A stretch of DNA of 64,000 bases, taken from assembly GCF_036763085.1 (NCBI RefSeq), contig NZ_JBAIYU010000021.1, positions 62,001 through 126,000 of the forward strand. Reading direction: 5' to 3'. This stretch comes from JBAIYU01 sp036763085 (lineage in GTDB: Bacteria; Bacillota; Negativicutes; DSM-1736; Dendrosporobacteraceae). The position numbers were made by a program, and so were the translations under genes. The stretch's first letter is position 1. Every line of letters starts with the position of its first letter. Below, piece by piece: positions 14,996-24,779 of this stretch. Below the pieces are notes generated by a model. It searched no databases. It was not told where the DNA came from and saw only the letters and a program-made list of their open reading frames with translations.

Positions 14996-17338
14996 TTATC
15001 CAATTATTTTTTGTTTTATTGATCGAATTTGATTAACTATCATATGAATTGTCTCACTTTGATAAACTTTGAGAGTATACTTAGCAGATCTGTCATCAAC
15101 ACTAAATTCAATATCGTTGTACGGAGTAGGCAGCCCCCAAGTAGTATAGATTAGTTGATCGTTTTTTAAAATGCTCACCTTATATGCACTGCTGCGAAGA
15201 TAAAGCGGATACTTAATACTAACAGCATGCGTATGAAGCTTATCTATCGGAATATCTCGCCCTAGAATGTTTATCTCATACTCACTGGAAAAAGCATTAT
15301 TTTTAATTCTTTTTCCATAAACGGCAATCAGTCTGGGCGAATAGTAATCTAAATAATTTGCTACAAGTTCAGTTGCTGTTGAAAATTCAAGCAAGCTTTT
15401 ATCAGCATAGTTTTGTTTTAAATATTCCAAATGACCTTCTATAGCATTAAATTGGCCGCCATCAATACTTTGCCAATCCCCTGCTCCCATTACAAACATT
15501 GCATGAGTAAACCCTACAATCGCGTGCACTCCAGGAATAATACTCATACCTCTAGTAAATGCTTTAATCCCTTCATCGGCTTTTGCATTCATTACATCAG
15601 CACTTTGGCTGTCATAAGTTATAAAGCTCTTAGGTGTCGGGCGAAATTCAACTAGTCCTATATTATTTATATCGTTTGATGGAGAATTTATGTCATCTTT
15701 AGCTGAAAAATAAATTTCTTTTCCATAATCGCCTGATGTTATCCCGCCTGCATTGCCATCAGCATCGCTAGTCCCCCATATGCCAACCTTTTGATAAACA
15801 CGCGTACTCTTAGCTTCGTCCTCTGAGCCGTTGCCAAAGTCAAACGAGCCGACACGAGAAGTTAAAAGCTGTCCTTGGCCTGATCGAGATGCCAATTGCT
15901 CAAGTATACTTTGATAGTTATAAAGTGTTCCTGTCCTCGTACCATATTCGTCAAAATTGCCTTCCTCCGGCAGTGAGTGTGCCCATCCATGCCTCAGATG
16001 ATTGGCCCAAATTCCGTCCATTTCAGGATTATATGATAAAACATTTTCAGTAAGATACGGATCATAGTCTGAATGCATATGGATGCCGTATTCATGTCCT
16101 TGATTAGTTTGTTGAATAACAGAGTTTTTAACAGCCTCTATGACCTTGGGCCACTCTCCCGTAGCTGATCTTTTTGCGGCCCATTCGCCAGCTTTTAAAG
16201 CAGGCCAAGCTATGTAATGAGTCCACTTCGCGCCATGCCGCTCTGCTATACTGTTTAGTTTTTCAGCCTTTTCTATTAGCTGTATCGAGAACTCTTTTGG
16301 TTCAAGCCATCCATTACTATTACCCCAGGCCACTGGGTAGCCGGCAGCATCAATAGGCTCTAGATCATCGGTCATAACGTAAAATATTCTGCCAGGTCGA
16401 TTATCAGCAACATATACATCAATCGCCTCAGACATTGCTGTTCCATTAATAGCAAAAGTTAATTTCCATGGTTTATTAAGATTAACTGCATCTGGCCGCT
16501 GAGCTTTAACTTGCCATGACAACTTGCGTTTCTCTCCAGGTTTTATATTGTCAATAAGCTGTTCTACCTGACTTTGCGCAATTAGTCCGTACCCATATGG
16601 TTCAATTATTTTTATAACAGCATTATTTATTTGCCTATTGCTGTTATTTACGACTTCAACGTCTACATTAATTTGCTCACCAAATTGAGTATTATGCTGT
16701 TTTACTAGTGGTACAATGCTTAGTGCTCTATTTATGTCCGGGTATACTCCAAGCTTATCAACCAGCACATGCTGTCCCATGCCAACTTCAACACTTACCC
16801 GGTATTTTGCAGCATTTTTCGCTTTAAAAGCGGTGAAATGCTTAACTAGAGTTTCCGTAAAGTCATAGGAAGCATTAATCCAGTTGCCTTTGTAGTTAAC
16901 CCCATAACGTGCGTCAATCCATTTAGCAGTTGAAGAATTTGCAGGTATTTCCCCTGTAACAGCCCAGCCAATGGTATTAATTGCCTTCCCCTGTATGTCT
17001 AATGCTTCAAGCTTAATTCTGCCAATACCCTGTGTAGATAAAAACTGAATCCTTAGATCTGCTATAGCTGTTAAATCAGCGTCTATTTCACGGAAGTATT
17101 CAAGCCGCCCGCTTCCGCCAGCAGCTAACTCGATAAACTGCTGTTCACTACCTTCTCTACTAACAAATCGATAATTGTTGCCCATGCCGTTTTCGGAAAT
17201 GTTTCCCGACAGATTAAGCAGTTCTGATTCCGAAACATTTACTGGGTTCAGTCCAGCCTTAGGCTGTATATCTTGCCTATAACATCCGCTTAACGCTAGA
17301 ACTGCAAACAACAATCCAATAATAATTTTTTTTTGCAT
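14996..17338 (-). CDS. Large lipoprotein with polysaccharide-deacetylase-like region
   Basis: 780 residues. A lipoprotein signal ends at the LSGC lipobox (Cys19), so it is anchored outside the cytoplasmic membrane. Residues ~30-320 look beta-rich. At ~325 a catalytic-type domain begins with YVMTDDLEP, then GIHMHSDYDP about 100 residues later: an Asp-Asp pair followed by His-x-His, reminiscent of NodB-like carbohydrate esterases or related barrels. No exact family was recognised. It may act on a cell-surface polysaccharide. It is upstream of spo0F on the same strand. The start ATG lies 14 bp after GAGG, which is weakish. Confidence 0.6.
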   Translation of the reverse strand: MQKKIIIGLLFAVLALSGCYRQDIQPKAGLNPVNVSESELLNLSGNISENGMGNNYRFVSREGSEQQFIELAAGGSGRLEYFREIDADLTAIADLRIQFLSTQGIGRIKLEALDIQGKAINTIGWAVTGEIPANSSTAKWIDARYGVNYKGNWINASYDFTETLVKHFTAFKAKNAAKYRVSVEVGMGQHVLVDKLGVYPDINRALSIVPLVKQHNTQFGEQINVDVEVVNNSNRQINNAVIKIIEPYGYGLIAQSQVEQLIDNIKPGEKRKLSWQVKAQRPDAVNLNKPWKLTFAINGTAMSEAIDVYVADNRPGRIFYVMTDDLEPIDAAGYPVAWGNSNGWLEPKEFSIQLIEKAEKLNSIAERHGAKWTHYIAWPALKAGEWAAKRSATGEWPKVIEAVKNSVIQQTNQGHEYGIHMHSDYDPYLTENVLSYNPEMDGIWANHLRHGWAHSLPEEGNFDEYGTRTGTLYNYQSILEQLASRSGQGQLLTSRVGSFDFGNGSEDEAKSTRVYQKVGIWGTSDADGNAGGITSGDYGKEIYFSAKDDINSPSNDINNIGLVEFRPTPKSFITYDSQSADVMNAKADEGIKAFTRGMSIIPGVHAIVGFTHAMFVMGAGDWQSIDGGQFNAIEGHLEYLKQNYADKSLLEFSTATELVANYLDYYSPRLIAVYGKRIKNNAFSSEYEINILGRDIPIDKLHTHAVSIKYPLYLRSSAYKVSILKNDQLIYTTWGLPTPYNDIEFSVDDRSAKYTLKVYQSETIHMIVNQIRSIKQKIIG

Positions 17339-17356
17339 ACAACCAACCTCAATTCG

Positions 17357-17935
17357 CTATCCCAACGGCAATTGTATTAACGCCGACCCTGCCATAAAAA
17401 TTAGACCTACCACTGCTGCTATGACTAATAAAACAGGCGCCAAAAATACTATTACAGCTTTGGTCCTAGATATATCATAAGCTCCGCTTATTGCTAAGAC
17501 TTCTAGAGATAATGTCCATACCAAAATGATAAAACCGCTTATACCTATAAAGAAAGGCGAAATCCCCGCTGGCATAAGTGTCGCCAATACCCACAACGGA
17601 ACAATAAATATGCGTGGAAAGTGCGAGAAACCAAGAGCGGTCATAAGCCCAACAGCTGACCCTCGACCTCCTAACAGTTCGGCACATAAATGCCATATAG
17701 CAGTCCCCACTACCCAGACAGCAATGCTTCCTATAACCTGAAATACCATTATAAAACCAAGTGAATTAGACTTTTCGCCCATCTGTAAGCCTAGAAAAAC
17801 CGCCCACATCGGGATAAATACACTTAGAAGGAAAACAATACATGCTGATAAAAGCTCTCTGCGAGCTGCAATTTCACGTAAAGCTGTGCGGGGGCTAAAA
17901 ATCACATCATAAATATCATCTAAAATTGTTCCCAT
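17357..17935 (-). CDS. Yip1-family membrane protein
   Basis: 192 residues from the ATG at 17935, which has GGTGG 4 nt before; an earlier ATG at 17950 overlaps the sppA stop codon. It has five hydrophobic segments and an N-terminal DIYDVIFSPRTALREIAARR, typical of bacterial Yip1-domain proteins, whose role is unknown. It follows sppA immediately, so probably the same operon. The lipoprotein gene follows 18 bp later. Confidence 0.75.
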   Translation of the reverse strand: MGTILDDIYDVIFSPRTALREIAARRELLSACIVFLLSVFIPMWAVFLGLQMGEKSNSLGFIMVFQVIGSIAVWVVGTAIWHLCAELLGGRGSAVGLMTALGFSHFPRIFIVPLWVLATLMPAGISPFFIGISGFIILVWTLSLEVLAISGAYDISRTKAVIVFLAPVLLVIAAVVGLIFMAGSALIQLPLG

Positions 17936-17943
17936 ACATCCAC

Positions 17944-18873
17944 CTACCATTTTTCAGGAATAGCTAGCGGTGCGGTAATTGGGAGTTCGTTTTCAATCGG
18001 CTTTAGAAATAACTTATTTAGTATTTCTAGCTTATCGTTTGCACCAAGCAGCATTGCCCAAGGATTATTTTTGCCATATTCCTTAATTTCTGGCTTACCC
18101 TTTATACCAGCCAATTCAATTGTTCCGTCTATAGCATCATACATATTGCCTAATTCATCAACTAGTCCTAACGATTTAGCTTGATTTCCCGTATAAATTC
18201 TCCCATCAGCCAGTTGTCTTACCTTAGCCTTATCCATCTTGCGGCCTTCGGCAACAATCTCAACAAACTGATTATACATATCATCAACCATGGTCTGTAT
18301 AATTGCCCGTTCCTCATCCGTCATTGACCGCTCAGGCGACATTATATCTTTGTGAGGTCCACTCTTTATTTTTTCTTGACGTACGCCAATTTTTTTATAT
18401 AACTCTTCCCAATTAGTATAAGGCATATATACTCCGATACTTCCAGTCAATGTTGAAGGGTTCGCATAAATTTTATCAGAGCACGCAGCCAGCCAATAAC
18501 CACCAGAGGCTGCTACATCTCCCATTGAAGTTACGACAATTTTACCAGCTGCCCGAACCTTTTTTATTTCTTCGCCGACCTCCTGTGAGGCTGGAGCACT
18601 GCCCCCAGGACTATTTATTCTAAGCAGAATTGCTTTAACACTGCGATCATCGCGTGCAGCATGCAGCTGTTTGATTATATAATCAGTACCGCCATACTCG
18701 CCAAGAAGACTGCTTTGTCCACGTCCGCCTATAATTACACCATCAACATAGATAACAGCTATTTTATCTGACTCAGCATTACGTTTATTAATACTCACGC
18801 CCGAAAAAGATAGTACTGTTAATGAAATTATGATTATTACTGCCAATATCACTACTGCTGTTTTTTTGCGCAT
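17944..18873 (-). CDS. sppA: Signal peptide peptidase SppA (short form)
   Basis: 309-residue S49 protease with one N-terminal membrane anchor. It degrades leftover signal peptides and other membrane fragments. The nucleophile is Ser123 in GDVAASGGYW, and the general base Lys175 in KSGPHKDIMSP, matching the single-domain Bacillus type rather than the duplicated E. coli form. LRINSPGGS near residue 84 forms the oxyanion region. The ATG is preceded by GGGAGG. Confidence 0.93.
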   Translation of the reverse strand: MRKKTAVVILAVIIIISLTVLSFSGVSINKRNAESDKIAVIYVDGVIIGGRGQSSLLGEYGGTDYIIKQLHAARDDRSVKAILLRINSPGGSAPASQEVGEEIKKVRAAGKIVVTSMGDVAASGGYWLAACSDKIYANPSTLTGSIGVYMPYTNWEELYKKIGVRQEKIKSGPHKDIMSPERSMTDEERAIIQTMVDDMYNQFVEIVAEGRKMDKAKVRQLADGRIYTGNQAKSLGLVDELGNMYDAIDGTIELAGIKGKPEIKEYGKNNPWAMLLGANDKLEILNKLFLKPIENELPITAPLAIPEKW

Positions 18874-18943
18874 AAAAGCCTCCCATTTTTTTAAGATAGT
18901 TTGCCCTATTTTCTATGTAAACATAGAATGCTTCGACATTGAA

Positions 18944-18980
18944 TATAAAAAAGAAAACTGTTGGAATGTCCAACAGTTTT
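18944..18980 (-). terminator. Terminator after pyrG
   Basis: Perfect 12-bp stem AAAACTGTTGGA/TCCAACAGTTTT, loop ATG, followed by CTTTTTT on the minus strand. Confidence 0.92.
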
Positions 18981-18984
18981 ACTA

Positions 18985-20592
18985 TTACTTCTTATTGTTC
19001 AGAGCGGCTTTAACAAAATCTCTGAATAATGGGTGCGGATTGGTTGGACGTGATTTAAACTCTGGATGAAATTGTGTACCAACAAACCAAGGATGATCCT
19101 TAACTTCTACAATTTCTACTAACCGTCCGTTTGGCAGAGTTCCGCCAATCACAAGACCACATTCTTCAAGCTGCTCGCGGTAGATATTATTAAATTCAAA
19201 ACGGTGACGATGGCGTTCATATACAATTTCATCTTGATAAGCTTCGTAAGTTAATGTACCTTCGGTTACTTTACATGGGTACACGCCAAGACGCATAGTG
19301 CCGCCTTTAGCTTCAATTGCAACCTGTTCAGGCATTAGATCAATAACTGGATACGGGGTATCTGGGTTAAATTCGCTGCTGTGAGCATCTTTAAGCTTAC
19401 ACACGTTGCGGGCAAATTCAATAACTGCACATTGCATGCCAAGACAAAGTCCAAAGTATGGGACCTTATTTTCTCTGGCAAATTGAATAGCCTTAATCTT
19501 ACCCTCAACACCTCGGTCTCCAAAGCCTCCAGGTACTAAAATACCATCAACATCACCAAAACATGCTGCCATATCAGTATCTGCTGCTTCGATTTCTTCT
19601 GAATTTATCCACTTTATGTTAATTGCAGTATTATTGGCAATTCCAGCATGGCGAAGTGATTCAGAAACACTCATATAAGCATCTTGCAATGCAACATATT
19701 TTCCGACCATAGCTATTGTTACGCTATGAGCAGGATTGATGATTTTATCGACCATTGCCCGCCATTCTACCATATCACCATCGACTGCTTCTAACTTTAA
19801 TTTATCCATAACTATACGATCAAGTCCTTCTTCCTGCATCATTAAAGGAACTTGATAAATACTTGCTGCATTCTTATTTTGAATTACCGCATTAGCATCA
19901 ATATCACAGAAAAGTGCCAGTTTATCGCGCATTTCTGGAGAAATTTCGTGTTCAGTGCGGCACACAATAATGTCAGGGTGAATACCAATACTTCTCAGTT
20001 CTTTAACACTGTGTTGAGTTGGCTTAGTTTTCAATTCACCAGCTGCACTAATGTATGGTACAAGGGTAACATGTATATAAAGTACGTCATTACGACCTAC
20101 CTCTTTTTTAACCTGACGAATAGCTTCAAGGAACGGAAGACTCTCAATATCACCGACAGTTCCGCCAATTTCCGTAATAACTATATCTGCGCTATCCTCT
20201 TTAGCAACACGATAAATACGCTCTTTTATTTCGTTGGTAATGTGAGGAATAACCTGAACAGTACTGCCTAAGTAATCACCTTTACGTTCTTTATTTATGA
20301 CTGACCAGTAAATTTTACCAGCAGTAACATTCGAACTTTTACTTAAATTTATATCAATAAATCGCTCATAATGACCAAGATCCAGGTCCGTTTCGGCGCC
20401 ATCTTCAGTTACAAATACCTCACCATGCTGGTAAGGGCTCATTGTACCAGGGTCTATGTTTATATATGGATCGAATTTTTGAATGGTAACCTTCATGCCG
20501 CGGCTTTTTAGCAACCGTCCCAATGAAGCCGCAGTGATGCCTTTACCAAGCGAAGAAACAACCCCCCCGGTAACAAAAATATACTTTGCCAT
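18985..20592 (-). CDS. pyrG: CTP synthase
   Basis: 535 residues, standard length. It makes CTP from UTP, ATP and glutamine. The N-terminal synthetase starts KYIFVTGGVVSSLGKGITAA (P-loop). The C-terminal class I glutamine amidotransferase has the Cys in FGLCLGMQCAVIEFARNV and the His-Glu pair in GTQFHPEFKSRP. The ATG is preceded by GGAGG. Downstream of rpoE, the same order as in Bacillus (rpoE-pyrG). Confidence 0.98.
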   Translation of the reverse strand: MAKYIFVTGGVVSSLGKGITAASLGRLLKSRGMKVTIQKFDPYINIDPGTMSPYQHGEVFVTEDGAETDLDLGHYERFIDINLSKSSNVTAGKIYWSVINKERKGDYLGSTVQVIPHITNEIKERIYRVAKEDSADIVITEIGGTVGDIESLPFLEAIRQVKKEVGRNDVLYIHVTLVPYISAAGELKTKPTQHSVKELRSIGIHPDIIVCRTEHEISPEMRDKLALFCDIDANAVIQNKNAASIYQVPLMMQEEGLDRIVMDKLKLEAVDGDMVEWRAMVDKIINPAHSVTIAMVGKYVALQDAYMSVSESLRHAGIANNTAINIKWINSEEIEAADTDMAACFGDVDGILVPGGFGDRGVEGKIKAIQFARENKVPYFGLCLGMQCAVIEFARNVCKLKDAHSSEFNPDTPYPVIDLMPEQVAIEAKGGTMRLGVYPCKVTEGTLTYEAYQDEIVYERHRHRFEFNNIYREQLEECGLVIGGTLPNGRLVEIVEVKDHPWFVGTQFHPEFKSRPTNPHPLFRDFVKAALNNKK

Positions 20593-20814
20593 AAAATATC
20601 CTCCTAAAATTGCTCTTGCAGTATTATACCCTTTGCAGGCTTGTCTAAATCAGCCCCACTTATTCGGTATTTTTATATAACGATACAGACTTACGCCGAG
20701 ACTCAGGCGATTTATACTGGCCAAACTAAGCCTTATTCGACAAGAGTTTATACCCTCAAATCGTTTAAAAACACGCCAATAATTTTATCCTTTTACCCCG
20801 TCGATGTCAAGCGA

Positions 20815-21177
20815 TTATTCAGCTTCACCTGGCTCAGTTGTTGCAGCTACATAGTCCTGCTGAATCTCTTCCAGCAGTCTTTCCCGCCTTTTTGTAGTTG
20901 GTGCAGAACTAGATGAAGAATCATCACTACTAGAGCGGCGAGTATTTTGCGGAGTCCATTCATTCAGCCCCCACATACCTTTTCCTAAATGAGCAAAGCG
21001 GCTATCCATATTTATTTGTGTATGAATTTCAGAAATAGCGTGAGAAAGCGATGCTACAGGTTTAGCCTTAATATCTATTACTTTATTGATTAAATCACGA
21101 AAATACATAGGCTGCCCTGATTGACGCAGTATCTGATATGCGATGTCTACTTCTATAGCTTGCTTCATGTCTAACAT
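20815..21177 (-). CDS. rpoE: DNA-directed RNA polymerase delta subunit (short)
   Basis: 120 residues from the ATG at 21177, with GGAGGAGG 8 nt upstream. The first ~75 residues form the HARE-HTH domain (EVDIAYQILRQSGQPMYFRD...MDSRFAHLGKGMWGLNEW). In Bacillus this is followed by a long, very acidic tail; here the tail is short, Ser-rich (SSSDDSSSSSAP) and only slightly acidic. Delta helps RNA polymerase recycle and release RNA. Position beside pyrG supports the call. A weaker tail may mean altered activity. Confidence 0.85.
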   Translation of the reverse strand: MLDMKQAIEVDIAYQILRQSGQPMYFRDLINKVIDIKAKPVASLSHAISEIHTQINMDSRFAHLGKGMWGLNEWTPQNTRRSSSDDSSSSSAPTTKRRERLLEEIQQDYVAATTEPGEAE

Positions 21178-21244
21178 AATTAATTTCCTCCTCCACGATA
21201 CAAAATACAATTTAATTTACTCTATCTATATAATTTTTTCTAAA

Positions 21245-22906
21245 TTACATCTTCTCAGGTGCCGTAATTCCAAGTATTGATAATGAATGTTTTATAGTAG
21301 TTTGAACTGCTTTAACTAAAGCTAGGCGGGCTGCCGCTAGCTCATTCTCAACACCAATGATACGACATTGATTGTAAAAAGTATGGAATAAGCTGGCTAA
21401 GTCATGAGCATATCGGGCAATACGGTGAGGCGCACGTTCTTGTGCAGAATAAGAAACCTCATCAGGATATTCACCAAGCTTTTTAATTAAGTCGATTTCA
21501 AACTGTGATTCAAGAACACTAAGATTTACGCTTTTAAGATCTGCCTTAATACCAGCATCGGCTGCCTGGCGGAATATGCTTGAAATCCTAGCATGAGCAT
21601 ACTGGATGTAGTAAACCGGGTTTTCATTAGAACGTGATTTAGCAAGATCTAAATCAAAATCCAATTGACTGTCTATTGAGCGCATGATGAAGAAAAATCT
21701 AGCTGCATCCCGTCCTACCTCTTCGATAAGTTCAGTCAGCGTAACACTTTGACCGGTGCGTTTAGACATCTTTACAAGTTCGCCATTTTGGTAAAGGCTC
21801 ACCATCTGAAGAATAAGGACTTCTAACATCTCTGAATTGTAACCAAGAGCAGCCATAGCAGCTTTAACCCGGCAGATATAGCCGTGATGATCAGCACCCC
21901 AGATATTAATCAAGGTGTCAAATCCTCGTTCTGCCTTATCACGGTGATAAGCAATGTCGGCCGCCAAATAGGTAGGAATACCATTTTCCCTGATAACAAC
22001 CCTGTCTTTATCATCGCCATAGGCAGTTGATTTAAGCCATAAAGCTCCATCTTGTTCATACATATTTCCGTTAGCTTTCAGAATTTCACAAGTTTCACCT
22101 ATTGCGCCATTTTGGTGTAAGGTACGTTCACTATACCATACGTCAAATTCAACATTAAATGCCTGCAAATCTTCTTTTAAAGCTTCTAGTTTCTCCTGTA
22201 ATGCAAGCTCTTTAAAAACAGCTAAACGCTCATCAGCAGAAAATCTAAGGTATTTGTCACCTTCATTATTTACTATCCGCTGAGCAGTATCAATTATATC
22301 ACGACCATGATAGCCATCAGCTGGGAATTCAACACGTTGTCCTAGTAATTCAAGATACCGTGCATTAACAGACGCAGCTAAATTATCGATTTGATTGCCA
22401 GCGTCATTGATATAATATTCACTTTGAACTTCATAACCAGCAGCCTTAAGCAAGTTAGCTAATGCGCTGCCGACTGCGGCTCCTCTGCCGTGCCCTACAT
22501 GTAAAGGTCCGGTAGGATTGGCACTTACAAACTCTACCTGAATACGTTTACCAGATCCAGCGCTGGTATTGCCGTATTTCTCGCCCTTATTTAGTATATC
22601 GGCAAGAAGTTCATACAGCCAGTCGGCTTTTAGATAGAAATTAATAAAACCTGGTCCGGCGATTTCTGCCTTATTCAGCCAGGTCTCGCTCAGTCGGGCT
22701 ACAATTGCCTCGGCTATTAAACGAGGTTTAGTTTTAGCGGCTCGAGCTGCCTGAAGGGCAAAATTCGTAGCATAATCGCCAAATTCCTTTTGTGGTGGAA
22801 CCTCTAATATAACGGTAGGTAATTCATCAGCACTAAAAGCCCCGTCAGCAATAGCCTGCCGCGCGGCTTTAATAATTGCGTTATGTAGTAGTTCTTTAAT
22901 ATCCAA
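21245..22906 (-). CDS. argS: Arginyl-tRNA synthetase
   Basis: 553 residues. Class I signatures: PTGPLHVGHGRG (HIGH box) near residue 130 and KMSKRTGQ (KMSKS box) near 380. The N-terminal add-1 domain and C-terminal DALR anticodon domain (YAHARISSIF...) are present. The start codon is TTG at 22906, with GGAGGAAC 6 nt upstream; no better ATG exists. It follows the DUF1934 gene, an arrangement also found in Bacillus (ywiB-argS). Confidence 0.98.
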   Translation of the reverse strand: MDIKELLHNAIIKAARQAIADGAFSADELPTVILEVPPQKEFGDYATNFALQAARAAKTKPRLIAEAIVARLSETWLNKAEIAGPGFINFYLKADWLYELLADILNKGEKYGNTSAGSGKRIQVEFVSANPTGPLHVGHGRGAAVGSALANLLKAAGYEVQSEYYINDAGNQIDNLAASVNARYLELLGQRVEFPADGYHGRDIIDTAQRIVNNEGDKYLRFSADERLAVFKELALQEKLEALKEDLQAFNVEFDVWYSERTLHQNGAIGETCEILKANGNMYEQDGALWLKSTAYGDDKDRVVIRENGIPTYLAADIAYHRDKAERGFDTLINIWGADHHGYICRVKAAMAALGYNSEMLEVLILQMVSLYQNGELVKMSKRTGQSVTLTELIEEVGRDAARFFFIMRSIDSQLDFDLDLAKSRSNENPVYYIQYAHARISSIFRQAADAGIKADLKSVNLSVLESQFEIDLIKKLGEYPDEVSYSAQERAPHRIARYAHDLASLFHTFYNQCRIIGVENELAAARLALVKAVQTTIKHSLSILGITAPEKM

Positions 22907-22933
22907 CGCTTGTTCCTCCTGATCTAACCCTTT

Positions 22934-23377
22934 TCAATTAACTGCACTGCATACATTATTGTCATTACAGATTTTTATATGCAGTTTATTAGCGCTTTGC
23001 CATTGTCCATCGACAACTAGTTCATATCCTATATTGATAGTTCCAGTAGATGTACCAAAACTTATATCTAAATTGTTAGTCATAATAGTCAAAGTAATGT
23101 CCCCGTATGGTGTACGATAAAGGCTAGTGTTTGTTTCGCTTAGCTTAAAAACTTGTGTATGTTCTACCTGTCCTTTACGTACTAAAGTAACACAATCATC
23201 AGATATTTTAAGTAAAGTATTTGTTCCTTCCATCCCCGCTGTTTCATTATCTTGATACGAAATATAATTAACTCCGTTTTTAAAATAATGTCTCCCTACA
23301 GCGACTGATTCAATACGGTTTTCTTCTCCATAAACATCCTTTTGTATGCCAACTACTGACACAATAACCTTGGTCAT
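22934..23377 (-). CDS. DUF1934 (YwiB-like) protein
   Basis: 147 residues from the ATG at 23377 (GGAGA 6 nt before). It is an all-beta, calycin-like small protein: TKVIVSVVGIQKD, then GTNTLLKI, TPYGDITLTIMTNNLDI and the final INIGYELVVDGQ. Such proteins lie next to argS in many Firmicutes and have no known biochemical role. It is transcribed just ahead of argS with a 27-bp gap. Confidence 0.82.
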   Translation of the reverse strand: MTKVIVSVVGIQKDVYGEENRIESVAVGRHYFKNGVNYISYQDNETAGMEGTNTLLKISDDCVTLVRKGQVEHTQVFKLSETNTSLYRTPYGDITLTIMTNNLDISFGTSTGTINIGYELVVDGQWQSANKLHIKICNDNNVCSAVN

Positions 23378-23551
23378 AATGAATCTCCTATGCAACATGA
23401 ATATATTATAGCGTAATGCACAGATATTGCCAACCTCTAAAGAAATTCCTACCTTTTATGCTATGCCAAAATAGCTTGTGCCAACATTAGTTAAAATTGG
23501 CAATCAGTCGCCATTTTATGTAATAAAGGAATTTTTTACTATCTTCGCCAT

Positions 23552-23598
23552 AAAAAAACCGTAGCGCCGCTATCCGTGCGTTCCGGACAAACGGCGCC
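23552..23598 (-). terminator. GGCGCC hairpin element, copy 1 (terminator)
   Basis: On the minus strand GGCGCCGTTTG and CGGATAGCGGCGC pair imperfectly and are followed by TACGGTTTTTTT. It is preceded by a second hairpin (GGAAAACC/GGTTTTCC, 23606-23630). It ends the chemoreceptor-like gene. The same arrangement occurs at 24649-24717. Confidence 0.7.
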
Positions 23599-23692
23599 TC
23601 TTCTGGGAAAACCACTATTAGCGGTTTTCCATAGGTATTTTATGCAACTACAAATATAAAAATTCAAAAAAAGCTGCTATTTATACAATTAT

Positions 23693-24559
23693 CTATTTCT
23701 TATTAAAAATTGCTACAAGTTCAGTAGTTGAACCTTGAACTGATTCAACCATGCCAATTATATCCTGCATAGCACGTGCTTGTTCATTCGATATCTCGGC
23801 GGATTGATTAATACCTTCAATAACCTTTTGGATAGCTGCCTGTATCTCTAATAGTATTACATTTATTTTTTCAGTAGCATCAGCACTGTTTTGGGCAAGT
23901 TTCTGCATTTCCTGAGCCACGACTGCAAACCCACGGCCATGGATTCCCGCTCTAGCAGCCTCAATTGATGCATTAAGACTTAGCAATTTTGTTTGCGTTG
24001 CTATTCCACGACTCATGTCAAGAATTTTACCAGTATCTTTTACTTTCTGAGCTGATTCGTGTGAAACCTTGACAACGTTATCAGTAGTAGCAGCAAGTTC
24101 TTCAGAGGAAGCCGAAATCTCCTCAACAGCTGCTGCTGCTTGCTGAACATTATCCGATACTAAATCAACGACTTTTGATACTGCCTGTTTCTGTATTTCT
24201 TCCTTAACTCGGTAGCCTACAATTGTCGCTGCTACTTGAGTCAGCGGCTTTGCAACCTCAACACTTCCGCTAATTCCGAAGCTGCCAATTCGTGTCCCGT
24301 CGATAGAAATAACACAATTGTAGCCTTCTTTTATCTGGGAATTTCTTGCTGCTTCTTCAGCCGTAACTGCATACTCATCCATTATCCCCTGCATAATTTT
24401 TTGGGCTCCACTATGTAATGTGCCAACACGTACCCCACCAACGGTGTCAGCAATAATGTTGCCATTTTCATTACAGACTATCATGTTATAACCTGTTTTA
24501 CCTGCTACAAACTTTACAATCTCTGCTGCTAATTCTGAGCTAATTTTATAATCAGCCAT
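23693..24559 (-). CDS. Soluble methyl-accepting protein with diacid-recognition domain
   Basis: 288 residues with no membrane segment. Residues ~3-110 resemble the sugar-diacid recognition domain (ISSELAAEIVKFVAGKTGYN, then GSFGISGSVEVAKPLTQVAA). The C-terminal half is a chemoreceptor signalling hairpin with SLNASIEAARAGIHGRGFAV. It probably relays a cytoplasmic small-molecule signal to CheW/CheA; the ligand is unknown. The ATG at 24559 was chosen for its distance from GAGGG; a GTG at 24568 is an alternative. It is flanked by two copies of the GGCGCC hairpin element. Confidence 0.85.
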   Translation of the reverse strand: MADYKISSELAAEIVKFVAGKTGYNMIVCNENGNIIADTVGGVRVGTLHSGAQKIMQGIMDEYAVTAEEAARNSQIKEGYNCVISIDGTRIGSFGISGSVEVAKPLTQVAATIVGYRVKEEIQKQAVSKVVDLVSDNVQQAAAAVEEISASSEELAATTDNVVKVSHESAQKVKDTGKILDMSRGIATQTKLLSLNASIEAARAGIHGRGFAVVAQEMQKLAQNSADATEKINVILLEIQAAIQKVIEGINQSAEISNEQARAMQDIIGMVESVQGSTTELVAIFNKK

Positions 24560-24648
24560 TCCCCGCACACCCTCTCTGATATATAGAGCCTTTTAGAGAG
24601 TGCTTCGACAATAACATTCAAACTCCTGCAATTTTCAATCTAAAATAG

Positions 24649-24717
24649 CCGTAGCGCCGTCTGCTAACTGGTAGCAAACGGCGCCTGTTAGGATGAGGTG
24701 TCTTTTAACTACCTCTC
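24649..24717 (-). terminator. GGCGCC hairpin element, copy 2
   Basis: On the minus strand a GAGGT/ACCTC hairpin, then GCGCCGTTTGCTA paired with TAGCAGACGGCGC (13 bp with a G-U), then TACGGCTATTTT. It lies after the gene at 24780-25283 and before the chemoreceptor-like gene, in the same order as copy 1. Confidence 0.65.
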
Positions 24718-24779
24718 CACTATTAATATATGCAATTTCTATTGAAAAAATTGCTATATCCTAAAAAATTTAAATGCCC

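Noticed and set aside
19852..20271. 139-codon plus-strand frame opposite pyrG
   Set aside because: Shadow of pyrG, no ribosome site.
23552..24717. GGCGCC hairpins as c-di-GMP riboswitches
   Set aside because: The c-di-GMP-I core sequence is absent; treated as terminator-like repeats.
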